From contig JADJNS010000009.1 in NCBI GenBank assembly GCA_016714225.1, positions 124,001-188,000 of the forward strand: DNA of 64,000 nucleotides. The letters run 5' to 3'. A program made the position numbers and the translations under genes. The notes beneath the pieces were generated by a model, which ran no database searches, was not told the DNA's origin, and worked only from the letters and a program-made list of their open reading frames with translations. This stretch comes from Archangiaceae bacterium (GTDB lineage Bacteria; Myxococcota; Myxococcia; Myxococcales; Myxococcaceae). Shown piece by piece: positions 33,169 through 41,600 of this stretch; positions within the stretch are counted from its first letter, which is position 1; each line of letters starts with the position of its first letter.

Positions 33169-35052
33169 ATGCTCCGTCTGCTCACTGCTGCCCTTTCCCT
33201 GTGGTCGGTCGCCGTTCTCGCTGCCGTGCCCAAGTCGCTCGACTGCCCGGCGCCGAGAGACGCCAAGGCGGTGGCGGCGTTGCCAGCCCGCGGCGACCCG
33301 CGCACCCGTGAAGCCGCCCAGCGCGGGCTCGAGTTCCTGGTGCGTGAGGCGACCGGCTGGCAGCAGCAGCACCAGTGCTACGGCTGCCACGTGCACTCGG
33401 TGACGCTCGAGGCGCTCAGCGTCGGAGTGCACAACCAGTACGACCTCGCCCCCAAGGCCCTCGATACCCTGCTCGAGGGCATGACGAAGATGGGCGGCGG
33501 CGCGCGCACCCCCGACGGGCTGTCGTACGAGCACACCCAGCTGCTGCAGCCGGCGCGCGCCTTCGGCGGCGCGGCGTTCGCGCGCTACGACGCGTTCGTG
33601 GGCGGCAAGGTGCGCGATGACCTCATCGCCGTCGCCGGCCAGCTGCTCAAGTACCAGGCGGCCGACGGGCGCCTCGACGTGCAGTACAGCAACGGCCCGG
33701 TGGCGCGCGGCGACGTGCAGGCCACCTATCAGGCCATCGCCACCTGGAAGCAGGCCTACGCGGCCAGCGCCGACGCGAAGTGGCTGGCGCCGGTGCAGCG
33801 CGCGGAGGCGTGGCTGCAGAAGCAGACCCGCCGGTGGATGGAGACGAAGTCGTTCGACCTGCAGAACCTCGACTACGCGGTGATGGGGCTGACCGCGGCG
33901 GGCGTGGGGTCGACCGAATCGCCGATGCCGTGGCTGACGCGCAGCATTCTCGAGCAGCAGGGCAAAGACGGTGGCTTCGGCGATGCCCTCACTACCGGTC
34001 AGGCGCTCTACGCGCTGCGCCTGGTCGGCCTCACCGACAAAGACCCGCAGGTGGCCCGGGGCACCGCGTACCTGGTGCAGCACCAGGTGAAGGGTGGCGG
34101 CTGGGGCGGCGCGGGCTTCGGCAAGGCCGAGGCGATGTGGGCGGTGCTGGGCCTGGTCAGCGTCGACGTGATGACGGTGGCCATCGGCCACCTCAACGAC
34201 GGTGAGCACGTCGCCGACCTGCAGGCGCTCGACGTCGAGGCGCGCGACAACAAGGGCGACGGCATCGCCCGCGTCGAGCTGTTCATCGACGACCAGAAGG
34301 TGGCCGAGGCGTGCGGCGCGAAGCTGCAGCACACGTGGGACACGCGGTCGCTGGGCAGCGCGAAGCACACCGTGCTGGCGATGGCGACCAGCTTCAAGGG
34401 CCAGAAGTCGCAGCGGCAGCTCGAGGTGTTCTCGGGCAACACCTGGCTGACGCAGGTCGGCACCGAGTCGAACGGCGTGTCGACGCAGGTCACCGCGCGC
34501 AACCTCACTCCGGCGGGCAAGAAGTTCAGCGTCGAGATGAGCGTGCTCAAGGTCGAAGAGAAGGGCGGCAAGCCGGTGGCCGGGGCGAAGCTGTTCAGCG
34601 CCCCGGTGAGCGGCGAAGGCGGCGCGATGAAGGCCGAGTGGAACGGGAAGGACACCGCCGGCAAGGCGCAGCCGCGCGGCCGCTACTTCGCCGAGCTGGT
34701 CTACCGCGACGAGGCGGGCAAAGAGGTGCAGCGCGAGCAGGTGCTGTTCAACCACGACACCGCCGAGGCCGAGGCGCAGAAGTACGGCCAGGTGTTCGGC
34801 AAGCTCGACTTGCAGGGCGGCTCGCGAGGCGTGGCGGCGGCCTCGAACGCGATGGTCGACCTGGTGAACGAGAAGGGCGACGTGGTGCAGAGCGTCACCT
34901 CGACCGAGCAGGGCAACTACCGGTTCAAGAACGTCGACACCGGCAAGTACAAGGTGCGGGTGCGCAAAGACGGCTACGCGTTCGACGACCTGCCGGTCAG
35001 CGCCGCGCCGGCGAAGGCGGCCGAGGCCTCGGGCGCGCTGCTGGCGAAGTAG
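33169..35052 (+). CDS. Secreted alpha/alpha-toroid protein with CxxCH motif and Ig/regulatory-like C-terminus
   Basis: 627 residues from the ATG at 33169. A signal peptide (MLRLLTAALSLWSVAVLAA) is followed by a single cytochrome c-type heme motif CYGCH at residues 70-74. Helical repeats like the squalene-cyclase/prenyltransferase toroid occupy about 40-340 (QQGKDGGFGDALTTGQALYALRL, QVKGGGWGGAGFGKAEAMWAVLGL). Beta domains come next: an Ig-like (VADLQALDVEARDNKGDGIARVELFIDD), an FlgD-like Ig (AKEYxxGK style, MKAEWNGKDTAGKAQPRGRYFAE) and a carboxypeptidase-regulatory-like end (YRFKNVDTGKYKVRVRKDGY). Catalytic cyclase motifs (DxDD) were not seen. Function is unknown. Confidence 0.75.
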   Translation: MLRLLTAALSLWSVAVLAAVPKSLDCPAPRDAKAVAALPARGDPRTREAAQRGLEFLVREATGWQQQHQCYGCHVHSVTLEALSVGVHNQYDLAPKALDTLLEGMTKMGGGARTPDGLSYEHTQLLQPARAFGGAAFARYDAFVGGKVRDDLIAVAGQLLKYQAADGRLDVQYSNGPVARGDVQATYQAIATWKQAYAASADAKWLAPVQRAEAWLQKQTRRWMETKSFDLQNLDYAVMGLTAAGVGSTESPMPWLTRSILEQQGKDGGFGDALTTGQALYALRLVGLTDKDPQVARGTAYLVQHQVKGGGWGGAGFGKAEAMWAVLGLVSVDVMTVAIGHLNDGEHVADLQALDVEARDNKGDGIARVELFIDDQKVAEACGAKLQHTWDTRSLGSAKHTVLAMATSFKGQKSQRQLEVFSGNTWLTQVGTESNGVSTQVTARNLTPAGKKFSVEMSVLKVEEKGGKPVAGAKLFSAPVSGEGGAMKAEWNGKDTAGKAQPRGRYFAELVYRDEAGKEVQREQVLFNHDTAEAEAQKYGQVFGKLDLQGGSRGVAAASNAMVDLVNEKGDVVQSVTSTEQGNYRFKNVDTGKYKVRVRKDGYAFDDLPVSAAPAKAAEASGALLAK

Positions 35053-35092
35053 CCGGGTGAACGAAAGCAGGCGCTTTTGGTACAGAGCGCGC

Positions 35093-36262
35093 GTGCGCCG
35101 CCCCACGCTCGGCTTTCTGCTCGTCGCCGCCTGCTCCGGCGCGCAGCCCGACCCGGTGGAAGACGCGGGGCCCCTCGACTCTGGAGCGCGCGACGCCGGC
35201 AGCCCGCGCGACGCGGGCAGCGCGCGCGACGCCGGCGCCCGCGACTCGGGCACCTTCGACGCCGGGGCGCCGCCCTTCGTGCCGCCGCTCGGCCCGCTCA
35301 CCATCAAGAAGGGCGCCGGCAGCGTGCTCTCCGACGCCTGGCTGGTGACCCTCTCGCACTCCGATGTGCCCGCCGATGCCCGCATCGCCGAGCTGGGCGA
35401 CTACCTGCCCGACTCGGGCTGGCTGCGGGCGGTGGGCGACGGCTACGGCGTGGGCATCATCGGCCACACCCACTACGCGATTCCGCGCGCCTCGCCGTCG
35501 ATGTTCACCAACCTCTCGGTGAGCACGCTGATCGACGAGGGCATCGATGCGGGGTGGTGGCCGGCCCGGCCGTCTGATGCGGGCACGCTGGTGTGGCTCG
35601 CCGTCTACGGGCCGAACGCCCTGCCCGAGAACCACTTCAGCGGAGAGCACTTCGCCAACGGGGCGCGCGTGCTCGGTTGGGTCGCGCCCCGGGCCGACGG
35701 TGGCGCGGGGTGGTACCAGACCGTGCTCGCGCACGAGGTCATCGAAGCGCTCACCGACCCCCGGTTCAACGCCTACTTCACCACCAGCGACCCGCTCTTC
35801 AACTACGTCCCCGGCGGCGGCAATCTGAGCGGCGAGGTGGCCGACCTCTGCCAGCGCTTCCCGGCTGCCGAAGAGCGCGGCTTCTGGCTGCCTCCCAGTT
35901 GGTCGAACCGCGCCGCCGAAGCGGGCCGGCGGCCTTGTGTCCCGCTGGCTCCGGCGCAGTACGGCACCCTGTGGGGGCCGACCGCGGCGGTGGTGCTCAG
36001 CCCCGGGCAGTCGGTCGACGTCGCGTTGCCGGCGGTGGGCGACCTCGCCTCATGGGACGTGCAGCTCGCCCCGGCGGGCAACCAGAGCGACTTCACCGAC
36101 GTCACGCTGCGCTCGACGCGCGCGACCCCGGGCACGCCGCTGGTCGCCACCTTCCGCGCGCACTTCTTCGCCGCGCCGGGCTCGGTGGCAGACTTTCTGC
36201 TCGTCTCGGCGGCCGACTCGGGCTACCCCGGCGTCACGCCGCTGCGCTTCACCGTGCGCTGA
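35093..36262 (+). CDS. Asp-Ala-Gly-repeat lipoprotein with exordium-like HExxxE site
   Basis: 389 residues from GTG 35093, chosen over GTG 35057 because it yields a compact lipoprotein signal (RRPTLGFLLVAAC). A linker of DAG/DSG repeats (about 20-55) follows. The main domain contains AHEVIEALTDP (about residue 220), close to the HELAEAxTDP motif of plant EXORDIUM/phosphate-induced proteins and related bacterial zinc-binding proteins. It also has GHTHYAIP. A beta-sandwich tail ends the protein. Metallopeptidase activity is possible but unproven. It ends adjacent to the convergent small gene. Confidence 0.65.
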   Translation: MRRPTLGFLLVAACSGAQPDPVEDAGPLDSGARDAGSPRDAGSARDAGARDSGTFDAGAPPFVPPLGPLTIKKGAGSVLSDAWLVTLSHSDVPADARIAELGDYLPDSGWLRAVGDGYGVGIIGHTHYAIPRASPSMFTNLSVSTLIDEGIDAGWWPARPSDAGTLVWLAVYGPNALPENHFSGEHFANGARVLGWVAPRADGGAGWYQTVLAHEVIEALTDPRFNAYFTTSDPLFNYVPGGGNLSGEVADLCQRFPAAEERGFWLPPSWSNRAAEAGRRPCVPLAPAQYGTLWGPTAAVVLSPGQSVDVALPAVGDLASWDVQLAPAGNQSDFTDVTLRSTRATPGTPLVATFRAHFFAAPGSVADFLLVSAADSGYPGVTPLRFTVR

Positions 36263-36628
36263 TCAGCGCTTCGCCCGCCGCTTGCGCGCGCGGTACGGCT
36301 TGCGCTTCGCCGCCTTTTCCAGCGCGCGAATCGGCGCGGCCACCGACCGGGGCGTGAGCTCGCCGAACAGCCGAAACGCGAACATCAGCGCGTTCATCAT
36401 CGCGTCGAAGGGGCCCTGGCCGGGTATCGCCTTCCACCCCTTCCACCGCTTGTGCATCGAGAACGGGTTCCACACCTCGTGCGCGCCTTCGATGCGCAGC
36501 GGGCACGTCCACCCGTCGTCGCCGCGCCGCGGCCGGCCGATGGCCACGTGCGCGACGTAGACCTGCTCCTCGTGGGTGTACTCCCACCAATCCTCGGCCA
36601 CGACGTCGAAGACCGGCAGCCGGCTCAT
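36263..36628 (-). CDS. Hypothetical protein with basic tail, 121 aa
   Basis: ATG start. The protein begins with a short beta/aromatic region (VVAEDWWEYTHEEQVYVAHVAIG) with many Trp residues (WW, GWTC, VWNP, RWKGW). A hydrophobic segment follows (DAMMNALMFAFRLFGEL), and it ends in a strongly basic tail (KRKPYRARKRRAKR). No signal peptide is seen. I do not recognise it. It is convergent with the lipoprotein gene, with no gap between the stops. Confidence 0.5.
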   Translation of the reverse strand: MSRLPVFDVVAEDWWEYTHEEQVYVAHVAIGRPRRGDDGWTCPLRIEGAHEVWNPFSMHKRWKGWKAIPGQGPFDAMMNALMFAFRLFGELTPRSVAAPIRALEKAAKRKPYRARKRRAKR

Positions 36629-36671
36629 GCGCGTCGTCTAGCAACACGTCTTGTGGCAGGGTAGCGCCGCG

Positions 36672-38462
36672 TTGCTGCGCCCCCTCGCATTGCTGCTCAC
36701 GCTCGCTGCGTGCTCGGCTCCGTCGCCGCCCCCCACCCGCGAGACCCTGGTGTTGACCGGCACCGCCCGCGAGCGCGGTCTGCAGCACGGGCAGCAGCTC
36801 GCGTCGAAGATTCGCAGCTTCTACACCACGCTGCTCACCTCATCGCTCTTCCCCTACCTGGGGCGTGAGCAGCCCGACATCGCCACGCTGCTCACCGAGT
36901 ACCAGAAAGACCGCTACCAGAACGGGCAGTTCGCCTACCAGATGTTGCTCGACTCGGCGCACAGCCTCGAGCGCTCGCTCTCGCGCGACGTCATCGACGA
37001 GCTGCAGGGCATCGCCGAGGGCAGCGGCCTCACTTACGACGAGGTGCTGGTGCTCAACACCTTCGTCGACTCGACCCTCGCGGTGCGCGGCATCGCGCTG
37101 GCCATTCGTCTCTCTCGCGCCCCGGTGCTCGAGCGGCTCGAGCTCGTCGGGCTCGAGGGCGACGGCGTCGACAACGACGGCGACGGCCTGGTCGATGAGC
37201 CGGGCGAGGCGGTGCTCGCGCCGTTCTCGGCCTCTCGCGACGCGACCTTCATCGAGGTGCCCACCCACTTCACGGTGAAGGTGCAGCTGCGCGACGCCGA
37301 CGGCGTCGACCCGGCGCTGGTGCGCATGCAGATCTCGGGCGTGCCGCTCACCGTCACCACCGCCGCGCTGGCGGACGACCTGCTCGAGGCCACCGCCGAG
37401 GTGAACGTGGCGCCCGCCTCGTCGCTGCTGCTGGTGGTCAGCGCCGGCGACCGGAAGATTCTCTCGGCGCCCGCCCCCGACCACGCCAGCTTCATGCGCG
37501 ACACCGAGGTGCTGTTCACCACCCGTGGCGCGAACCTGGCACCTGGCGCGGTGAGCTGGCCCACCCTCACCGATGGCCGCACCCGCCCGCCCTCATTCGC
37601 CATCGCGCTGGCCGGCCCGGCGACGAAAGGCCGAGCGCCGCTCCTCGCCCACAGCTTCGCGCTGCTCGACGCCAACACCGCCCACAAGCACACCGCGGTC
37701 TTCGTGCACGTGCCCGACAAGGGGTCGCCGTTCGCGGTGGTGGGCTGGGCCGGAGTCGCCTGGGGCCTCTCGGGTCTCAACGCGCGCGGCCTGGGCTACG
37801 CCTGCAACCCCAGCGACACCCTCGACAACTCGGTGGTGGGCGCCGTGCTCGAGAACGTGCTCGACCTCTCGCAGGCGAAGCTCACCGCCAGGGGCCGGCC
37901 GCTGGGCTTCGCGATGCGGCAGCTCTTGCAGGACGAGAGCGACACCGCCTCGGCGCTCGACGGGCTGCGCAACGGCCGGCAGAACCCCTACGGCTGGAGC
38001 TGCGCGCTCGCCGACGCCGCCGGAGACCTGCGCGCGGTCGAGCTCGACTCGGACATCTTCAAAGAGGGGGAGGGCGGCATCTACGAGTACGGGCCCGCCG
38101 ACCGGCTCTCGAGCCGCGGCGATGGCGACCTGGTGCTGGGCTCGGACTACGCCAAGAACCAGAACGACATCAAGAGGCTGATGGTGGCCGGCCAGCGCGT
38201 GGTGCCGCAGCGCGAGTGGGCGGGCAGCTTCTTCCGCTCGCGGCGCGTCACCTCGTACGTCGCCGACCACGTGCAGCAGCAGTACGGGCAGCTCGACGTC
38301 GAGACGGTCGAGCAGCTCATCTCGGACCCCATCGTGGTCGACCAGAGCGACTCGATGAACGCGGTGGTGCTCGACTTGAAGCGGCGCACGGTGTGGTCGG
38401 CGATCGGCACCGAGCCCGCGCCCGACGCCGGGTTCGAGGCGGTGGTGGTGCCCGCGCCATGA
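36672..38462 (+). CDS. Lipoprotein with C45 acyltransferase/peptidase-like fold, nucleophile apparently lost
   Basis: 596 residues from TTG 36672 (TTG 36651 is an alternative). The lipobox is LLLTLAAC. The domain opens like the C45/AAT Ntn-hydrolase family (ARERGLQHGQQL, ELQGIAEGSGLTYDEVLVLNTFVDS). The usual nucleophile motif (Cys-x-Ser-Phe-Ala) is here Pro-Pro-Ser-Phe-Ala near residue 305, then GPATKGRAPLLAHSF. An insertion of about 170 residues separates the two parts and carries VDNDGDGLVDEP, a calcium-loop-like sequence. The protein may be non-catalytic or use another residue. It starts a coupled three-gene unit ending at 40356. Confidence 0.7.
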   Translation: MLRPLALLLTLAACSAPSPPPTRETLVLTGTARERGLQHGQQLASKIRSFYTTLLTSSLFPYLGREQPDIATLLTEYQKDRYQNGQFAYQMLLDSAHSLERSLSRDVIDELQGIAEGSGLTYDEVLVLNTFVDSTLAVRGIALAIRLSRAPVLERLELVGLEGDGVDNDGDGLVDEPGEAVLAPFSASRDATFIEVPTHFTVKVQLRDADGVDPALVRMQISGVPLTVTTAALADDLLEATAEVNVAPASSLLLVVSAGDRKILSAPAPDHASFMRDTEVLFTTRGANLAPGAVSWPTLTDGRTRPPSFAIALAGPATKGRAPLLAHSFALLDANTAHKHTAVFVHVPDKGSPFAVVGWAGVAWGLSGLNARGLGYACNPSDTLDNSVVGAVLENVLDLSQAKLTARGRPLGFAMRQLLQDESDTASALDGLRNGRQNPYGWSCALADAAGDLRAVELDSDIFKEGEGGIYEYGPADRLSSRGDGDLVLGSDYAKNQNDIKRLMVAGQRVVPQREWAGSFFRSRRVTSYVADHVQQQYGQLDVETVEQLISDPIVVDQSDSMNAVVLDLKRRTVWSAIGTEPAPDAGFEAVVVPAP

Positions 38463-39670
38463 ATCGTGCGCTCATCGTGGCCGCCGTGCTGCTGCTCGCC
38501 GCGCGCGCCGGCGCCGCCGAGACCACGGTGCTGCCGCGCCACACCTTTCTGGTCGACTTCGGCTACCTGCAGTCGACCTTGAGCTCGCGGTGGGACGACG
38601 CGCGGCAGCAGCGCCCGCTGATCGACGAGATACCCCGCTACGAGCCGGGGGGCGGGCTGCAGGGCGTGCTCGGGGCGCGGCCCGACGTGGTCTACAAGTT
38701 CGTCGTTCTTCAGCTCGGCTACGGCATCACCGACAACCTCACCGCGCTGCTGTACCTGCCCATCGTGGTCGGCACGACCATCGACGCGAACTTCTCGTGG
38801 CGGCCGGGCGACTACCAGCCGGGCCTGGGCCGCGCCTACTCGGAAGACGACTTCTGGGCGTGGGCGCAGAGCCTGGGTCAGCCGCGGCCCGCCTCGCACT
38901 GGGAGGGCAACCGCGGCACCCTCGCCGACATGGTGGTGGGCCTGCGCTACCGGCTCGAGCAGTACTCGATTCTCAGGTGGCTGGGGGTGCAGGTGGCGGG
39001 CGCCCTCGCCGTCGCGCTCCCCACCGGCAGGTCGCCCGACCCCGAAGAGCTGCTCGCCGCCGGCACCAGCACCTGGGAGCTCCACGCCTACGGAGACGTC
39101 GAGGCGCACCTCGACGTCGACCGCGGCTTCTTCACCGACGCGCACGGCGTCTCGCGGCTCAACCTGGGGCTCGACCTCTACTACGCGTTCTTCCGCCCGC
39201 GGCAGTACACCGCGCCGCGCGGCACGGTGAACCCGTTGTTGCTCAACTACGCGCCCTACGTCGGAGACACGTACACCATCGACCCGGGCGACTGGTTCGT
39301 CACCACGGTGAGCCTCGACGTGGCGCCGTACTACGGGCCGGTGCGCGCCTCGATGGTCTCGGGCGGCGACGTCGACAAGGCGCTCGCGCTGCCTCCGATG
39401 GTCTCGGTCACGTTCAGCTACAGCTACATCGCCACCGCGCCGACCCGCTGGCAGAGCCAGTCGGCCCTGTGGGACTACGACCGCGCGAAGCTCTGGGGGC
39501 CGGGCGAGAAGCACGCGTTCAAGGCGCAGCTCAACCTGAGCTTCCTTCGCGTCGGCTTCCCGGTGCAGCTCTACGTGGCGTACCGCGCGCAAGACCTGGC
39601 GCACGGCCGCAACACCCGCGCCGCCGACACGTTCTCGGCTGGCCTGCGCCTGATCGCGAAGTTCTGGTGA
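38459..39670 (+). CDS. Outer-membrane beta-barrel-like protein
   Basis: 403 residues. The ATG overlaps the stop of the C45-like gene as ATGA. A signal peptide (MNRALIVAAVLLLAARAGA) precedes an array of amphipathic strands with aromatic ends (FLVDFGYLQSTL, VVLQLGYGITDNLTALLYLPIVV, LNLGLDLYYAFF, VSVTFSYSYIA). It ends ADTFSAGLRLIAKFW, with the C-terminal Phe-Trp pair typical of outer-membrane proteins. It resembles transporter-like (FadL/OmpP1 or meta-pathway phenol-degradation-type) barrels, but the family is not certain. It should form a pore or anchor at the outer membrane for the coupled lipoprotein and the following secreted protein. Confidence 0.7.
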   Translation: MNRALIVAAVLLLAARAGAAETTVLPRHTFLVDFGYLQSTLSSRWDDARQQRPLIDEIPRYEPGGGLQGVLGARPDVVYKFVVLQLGYGITDNLTALLYLPIVVGTTIDANFSWRPGDYQPGLGRAYSEDDFWAWAQSLGQPRPASHWEGNRGTLADMVVGLRYRLEQYSILRWLGVQVAGALAVALPTGRSPDPEELLAAGTSTWELHAYGDVEAHLDVDRGFFTDAHGVSRLNLGLDLYYAFFRPRQYTAPRGTVNPLLLNYAPYVGDTYTIDPGDWFVTTVSLDVAPYYGPVRASMVSGGDVDKALALPPMVSVTFSYSYIATAPTRWQSQSALWDYDRAKLWGPGEKHAFKAQLNLSFLRVGFPVQLYVAYRAQDLAHGRNTRAADTFSAGLRLIAKFW

Positions 39671-40356
39671 CCCTGCTCACGCTCGCGCTGCTCACGCTGG
39701 CGGCGGCTCCGGGTCCGGTCCCGGTGTGGAAGCTGACCCTGCACCACGAAGAGCGGCTCACCTGGCGCAAGCGCGAGCAGTCGACCAGAGACGACAACCA
39801 CTTCGACGGCGTGGCCAGGCTCACCGTCACCTCGATGAAGGGTGCACGTGCCGACGCGGTCACCGTCGAGGGCATCACCAAGAGCCTGCCGCGCATCACC
39901 GTGCGCGAAGACGCTGGCGCGCCGGTGGTGGTGTTCGAGGGCGACCCGAACATCTTCATCGGCAAGCTCTTGCGCCGCGCGCTCGGCCGCCTGGTGGTCG
40001 AAGACCTCGAGCGCGAGGCGATGTCGAGCTGCACCCCCGACACCCGCGAGGCGACGCACCGCTGGCTGCAGCTGGGCGTGGCCCGCATCACCGGCGCTGA
40101 GCCCACCGAGGTGCGCATCGAAGACCTCGAGCTCAGCTGCAAGGCCACCAAGACCGGCACCCGCATCGACGTGCAGTTCACCGGGCAGGTGCCTCAGGCC
40201 ACCATCGCGGTCACCATGAAGGTGAAGGGCAACCTGGTCGTCGACAAGAACGTCTGGTTCACCCAGTGGAAGCTCGAAGGGCCCGTTCACGCGCTCGGCG
40301 AAGGCGACGTCGAGGTGAAGGGCACGTTCGCCTCGTCGCTGACCGCAGCCCGCTGA
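39667..40356 (+). CDS. Secreted protein of unknown function coupled to barrel gene
   Basis: 229 residues. GTG 39667 overlaps the preceding stop as GTGA. A signal peptide is present (VTLLTLALLTLAAAPG). The mature protein is a mixed beta domain with repeated antiparallel patterns (WKLTLHHEERLTW, RLTVTSMKGARADAVTVEG, TIAVTMKVKGNLVVD). Two cysteines (SCTPDT and LSCKAT) could form a disulfide. The sequence is reminiscent of lipid- or sugar-binding periplasmic domains but matches no family I know. The tight coupling to the barrel and C45-like genes makes a joint function likely. Confidence 0.6.
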   Translation: MTLLTLALLTLAAAPGPVPVWKLTLHHEERLTWRKREQSTRDDNHFDGVARLTVTSMKGARADAVTVEGITKSLPRITVREDAGAPVVVFEGDPNIFIGKLLRRALGRLVVEDLEREAMSSCTPDTREATHRWLQLGVARITGAEPTEVRIEDLELSCKATKTGTRIDVQFTGQVPQATIAVTMKVKGNLVVDKNVWFTQWKLEGPVHALGEGDVEVKGTFASSLTAAR

Positions 40357-40483
40357 GCGCGTCAGCGCTCGCCCGCCAGCGCGGAGAGGAGCAGGCCGCG
40401 GAGGGGAGCACGATGCCGGCGTGCTCGCACGCGGCCCAGAGAGCCCCCCGGGCTTTCGGCAGACAGAGACCCGGTGATAGCGC

Positions 40484-41530
40484 TCACCGGCAGGTGAGCT
40501 GTGCGCTCACCGGCGCGCCGCCGAACGCCAGCTCACACCACGTGTCGCGCAGCACGAAGGCGCCCTGCGCGCGGTCCAGCCAGCTCCAGCCCGTACCTTC
40601 AGGCACCACCGCGCCGCCGACCGACACCTCGAGCGCGTCACCGTCTTGCAGGTCGCTCAGCGCCGTCCACGTACAGTTCGTCTCGCGCGCCGAGATGCCC
40701 GAGAGCACGTCGGCCAGCTCGGCCTGGGTCTCGGCCGAGTGAAACCGGTGCGGCCCCATCGCCGGGGCGCCGCCGGCCACCGCCAGCCGGTCGAGCGTCG
40801 CCGCCGCTGAAGGCCCGGTCGCGAAGCCGACCACGTGGGTGACGATGCCGCCGTCCGCCGACAGCCGGCTCAGCGCCTGTTCCGCTCCATCGGTGTCGAG
40901 GCAAATCTCTGCCGACGGGCACTGAGGCGGTACCCCAATCAGGCTCTGGGTGCACTCGCAGACCTCGGGGTCGAGCAGCGCGTTGCAGTTCGGCTCGCCG
41001 TCGGTAATCAGCACCATCGACTTCACCCGCGCCGCGCCGGCCCAGACCCTGGCGGTCTGCATCACCGGGCCGATCGGCGTGCCGCCCGCCGGCACCCGCA
41101 CCGCGTGCCGCAGAATCGCACCCGAGTTGAACAACCGGGGCGTCTCGTCGGGTACCGGCGAGAACCCGCAGCTGTCACCCGAGGGGAAGAACATCGCTCC
41201 GATGGAGAGGTCTCGGTCGTGCGCCGGCAGCACGTCGCCCAGCACGTCCCACAGAATCTCCCAGCGCGAGGGGCCCTCGAGCGGCTTGCCCAGCGGCACG
41301 CCCATGTTGCCCTTCAGGTCGAACGCCATCGAGCCCGAGCGGTCGACGACGAAGTAGATGGCCGGCGTGGCGTGCGAGAGCGCCACCGCGCCGGTCTGGC
41401 ACGGCTTCACCACCCCGGCATCGGCGGGCTGCACGTGCGGCGCCGGCTCACGCGGCTGGTAGACCACCGTGCGCCCGCACGCGGACGCGGCGAGCAGCAG
41501 CGCAGCACACCTGACGCGCGTCACCATCAT
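40484..41530 (-). CDS. von Willebrand factor A-domain lipoprotein
   Basis: 348 residues from ATG 41530 (a second ATG follows immediately). The lipobox is LLLAASAC. The VWA domain (about 55-260) has the MIDAS motif DRSGS, a Thr in GGTPIG and Asp in ITDGEP, so metal-dependent ligand binding is intact. A Cys-rich insertion after the third motif (CNALLDPEVCECTQ, QCPSAEIC) likely forms disulfides. The protein is a surface or periplasmic adhesion/assembly factor by analogy; no catalytic site is present. The 127 nt downstream (40357-40483) show nothing identifiable. Confidence 0.8.
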   Translation of the reverse strand: MMVTRVRCAALLLAASACGRTVVYQPREPAPHVQPADAGVVKPCQTGAVALSHATPAIYFVVDRSGSMAFDLKGNMGVPLGKPLEGPSRWEILWDVLGDVLPAHDRDLSIGAMFFPSGDSCGFSPVPDETPRLFNSGAILRHAVRVPAGGTPIGPVMQTARVWAGAARVKSMVLITDGEPNCNALLDPEVCECTQSLIGVPPQCPSAEICLDTDGAEQALSRLSADGGIVTHVVGFATGPSAAATLDRLAVAGGAPAMGPHRFHSAETQAELADVLSGISARETNCTWTALSDLQDGDALEVSVGGAVVPEGTGWSWLDRAQGAFVLRDTWCELAFGGAPVSAQLTCR

Positions 41531-41600
41531 CGCTCGTGTTAGCGCGCCTTCACGCGAGCCGTCCAATCGGTGCCGCCGTGCGCTATAGCCAACCCAAGCG

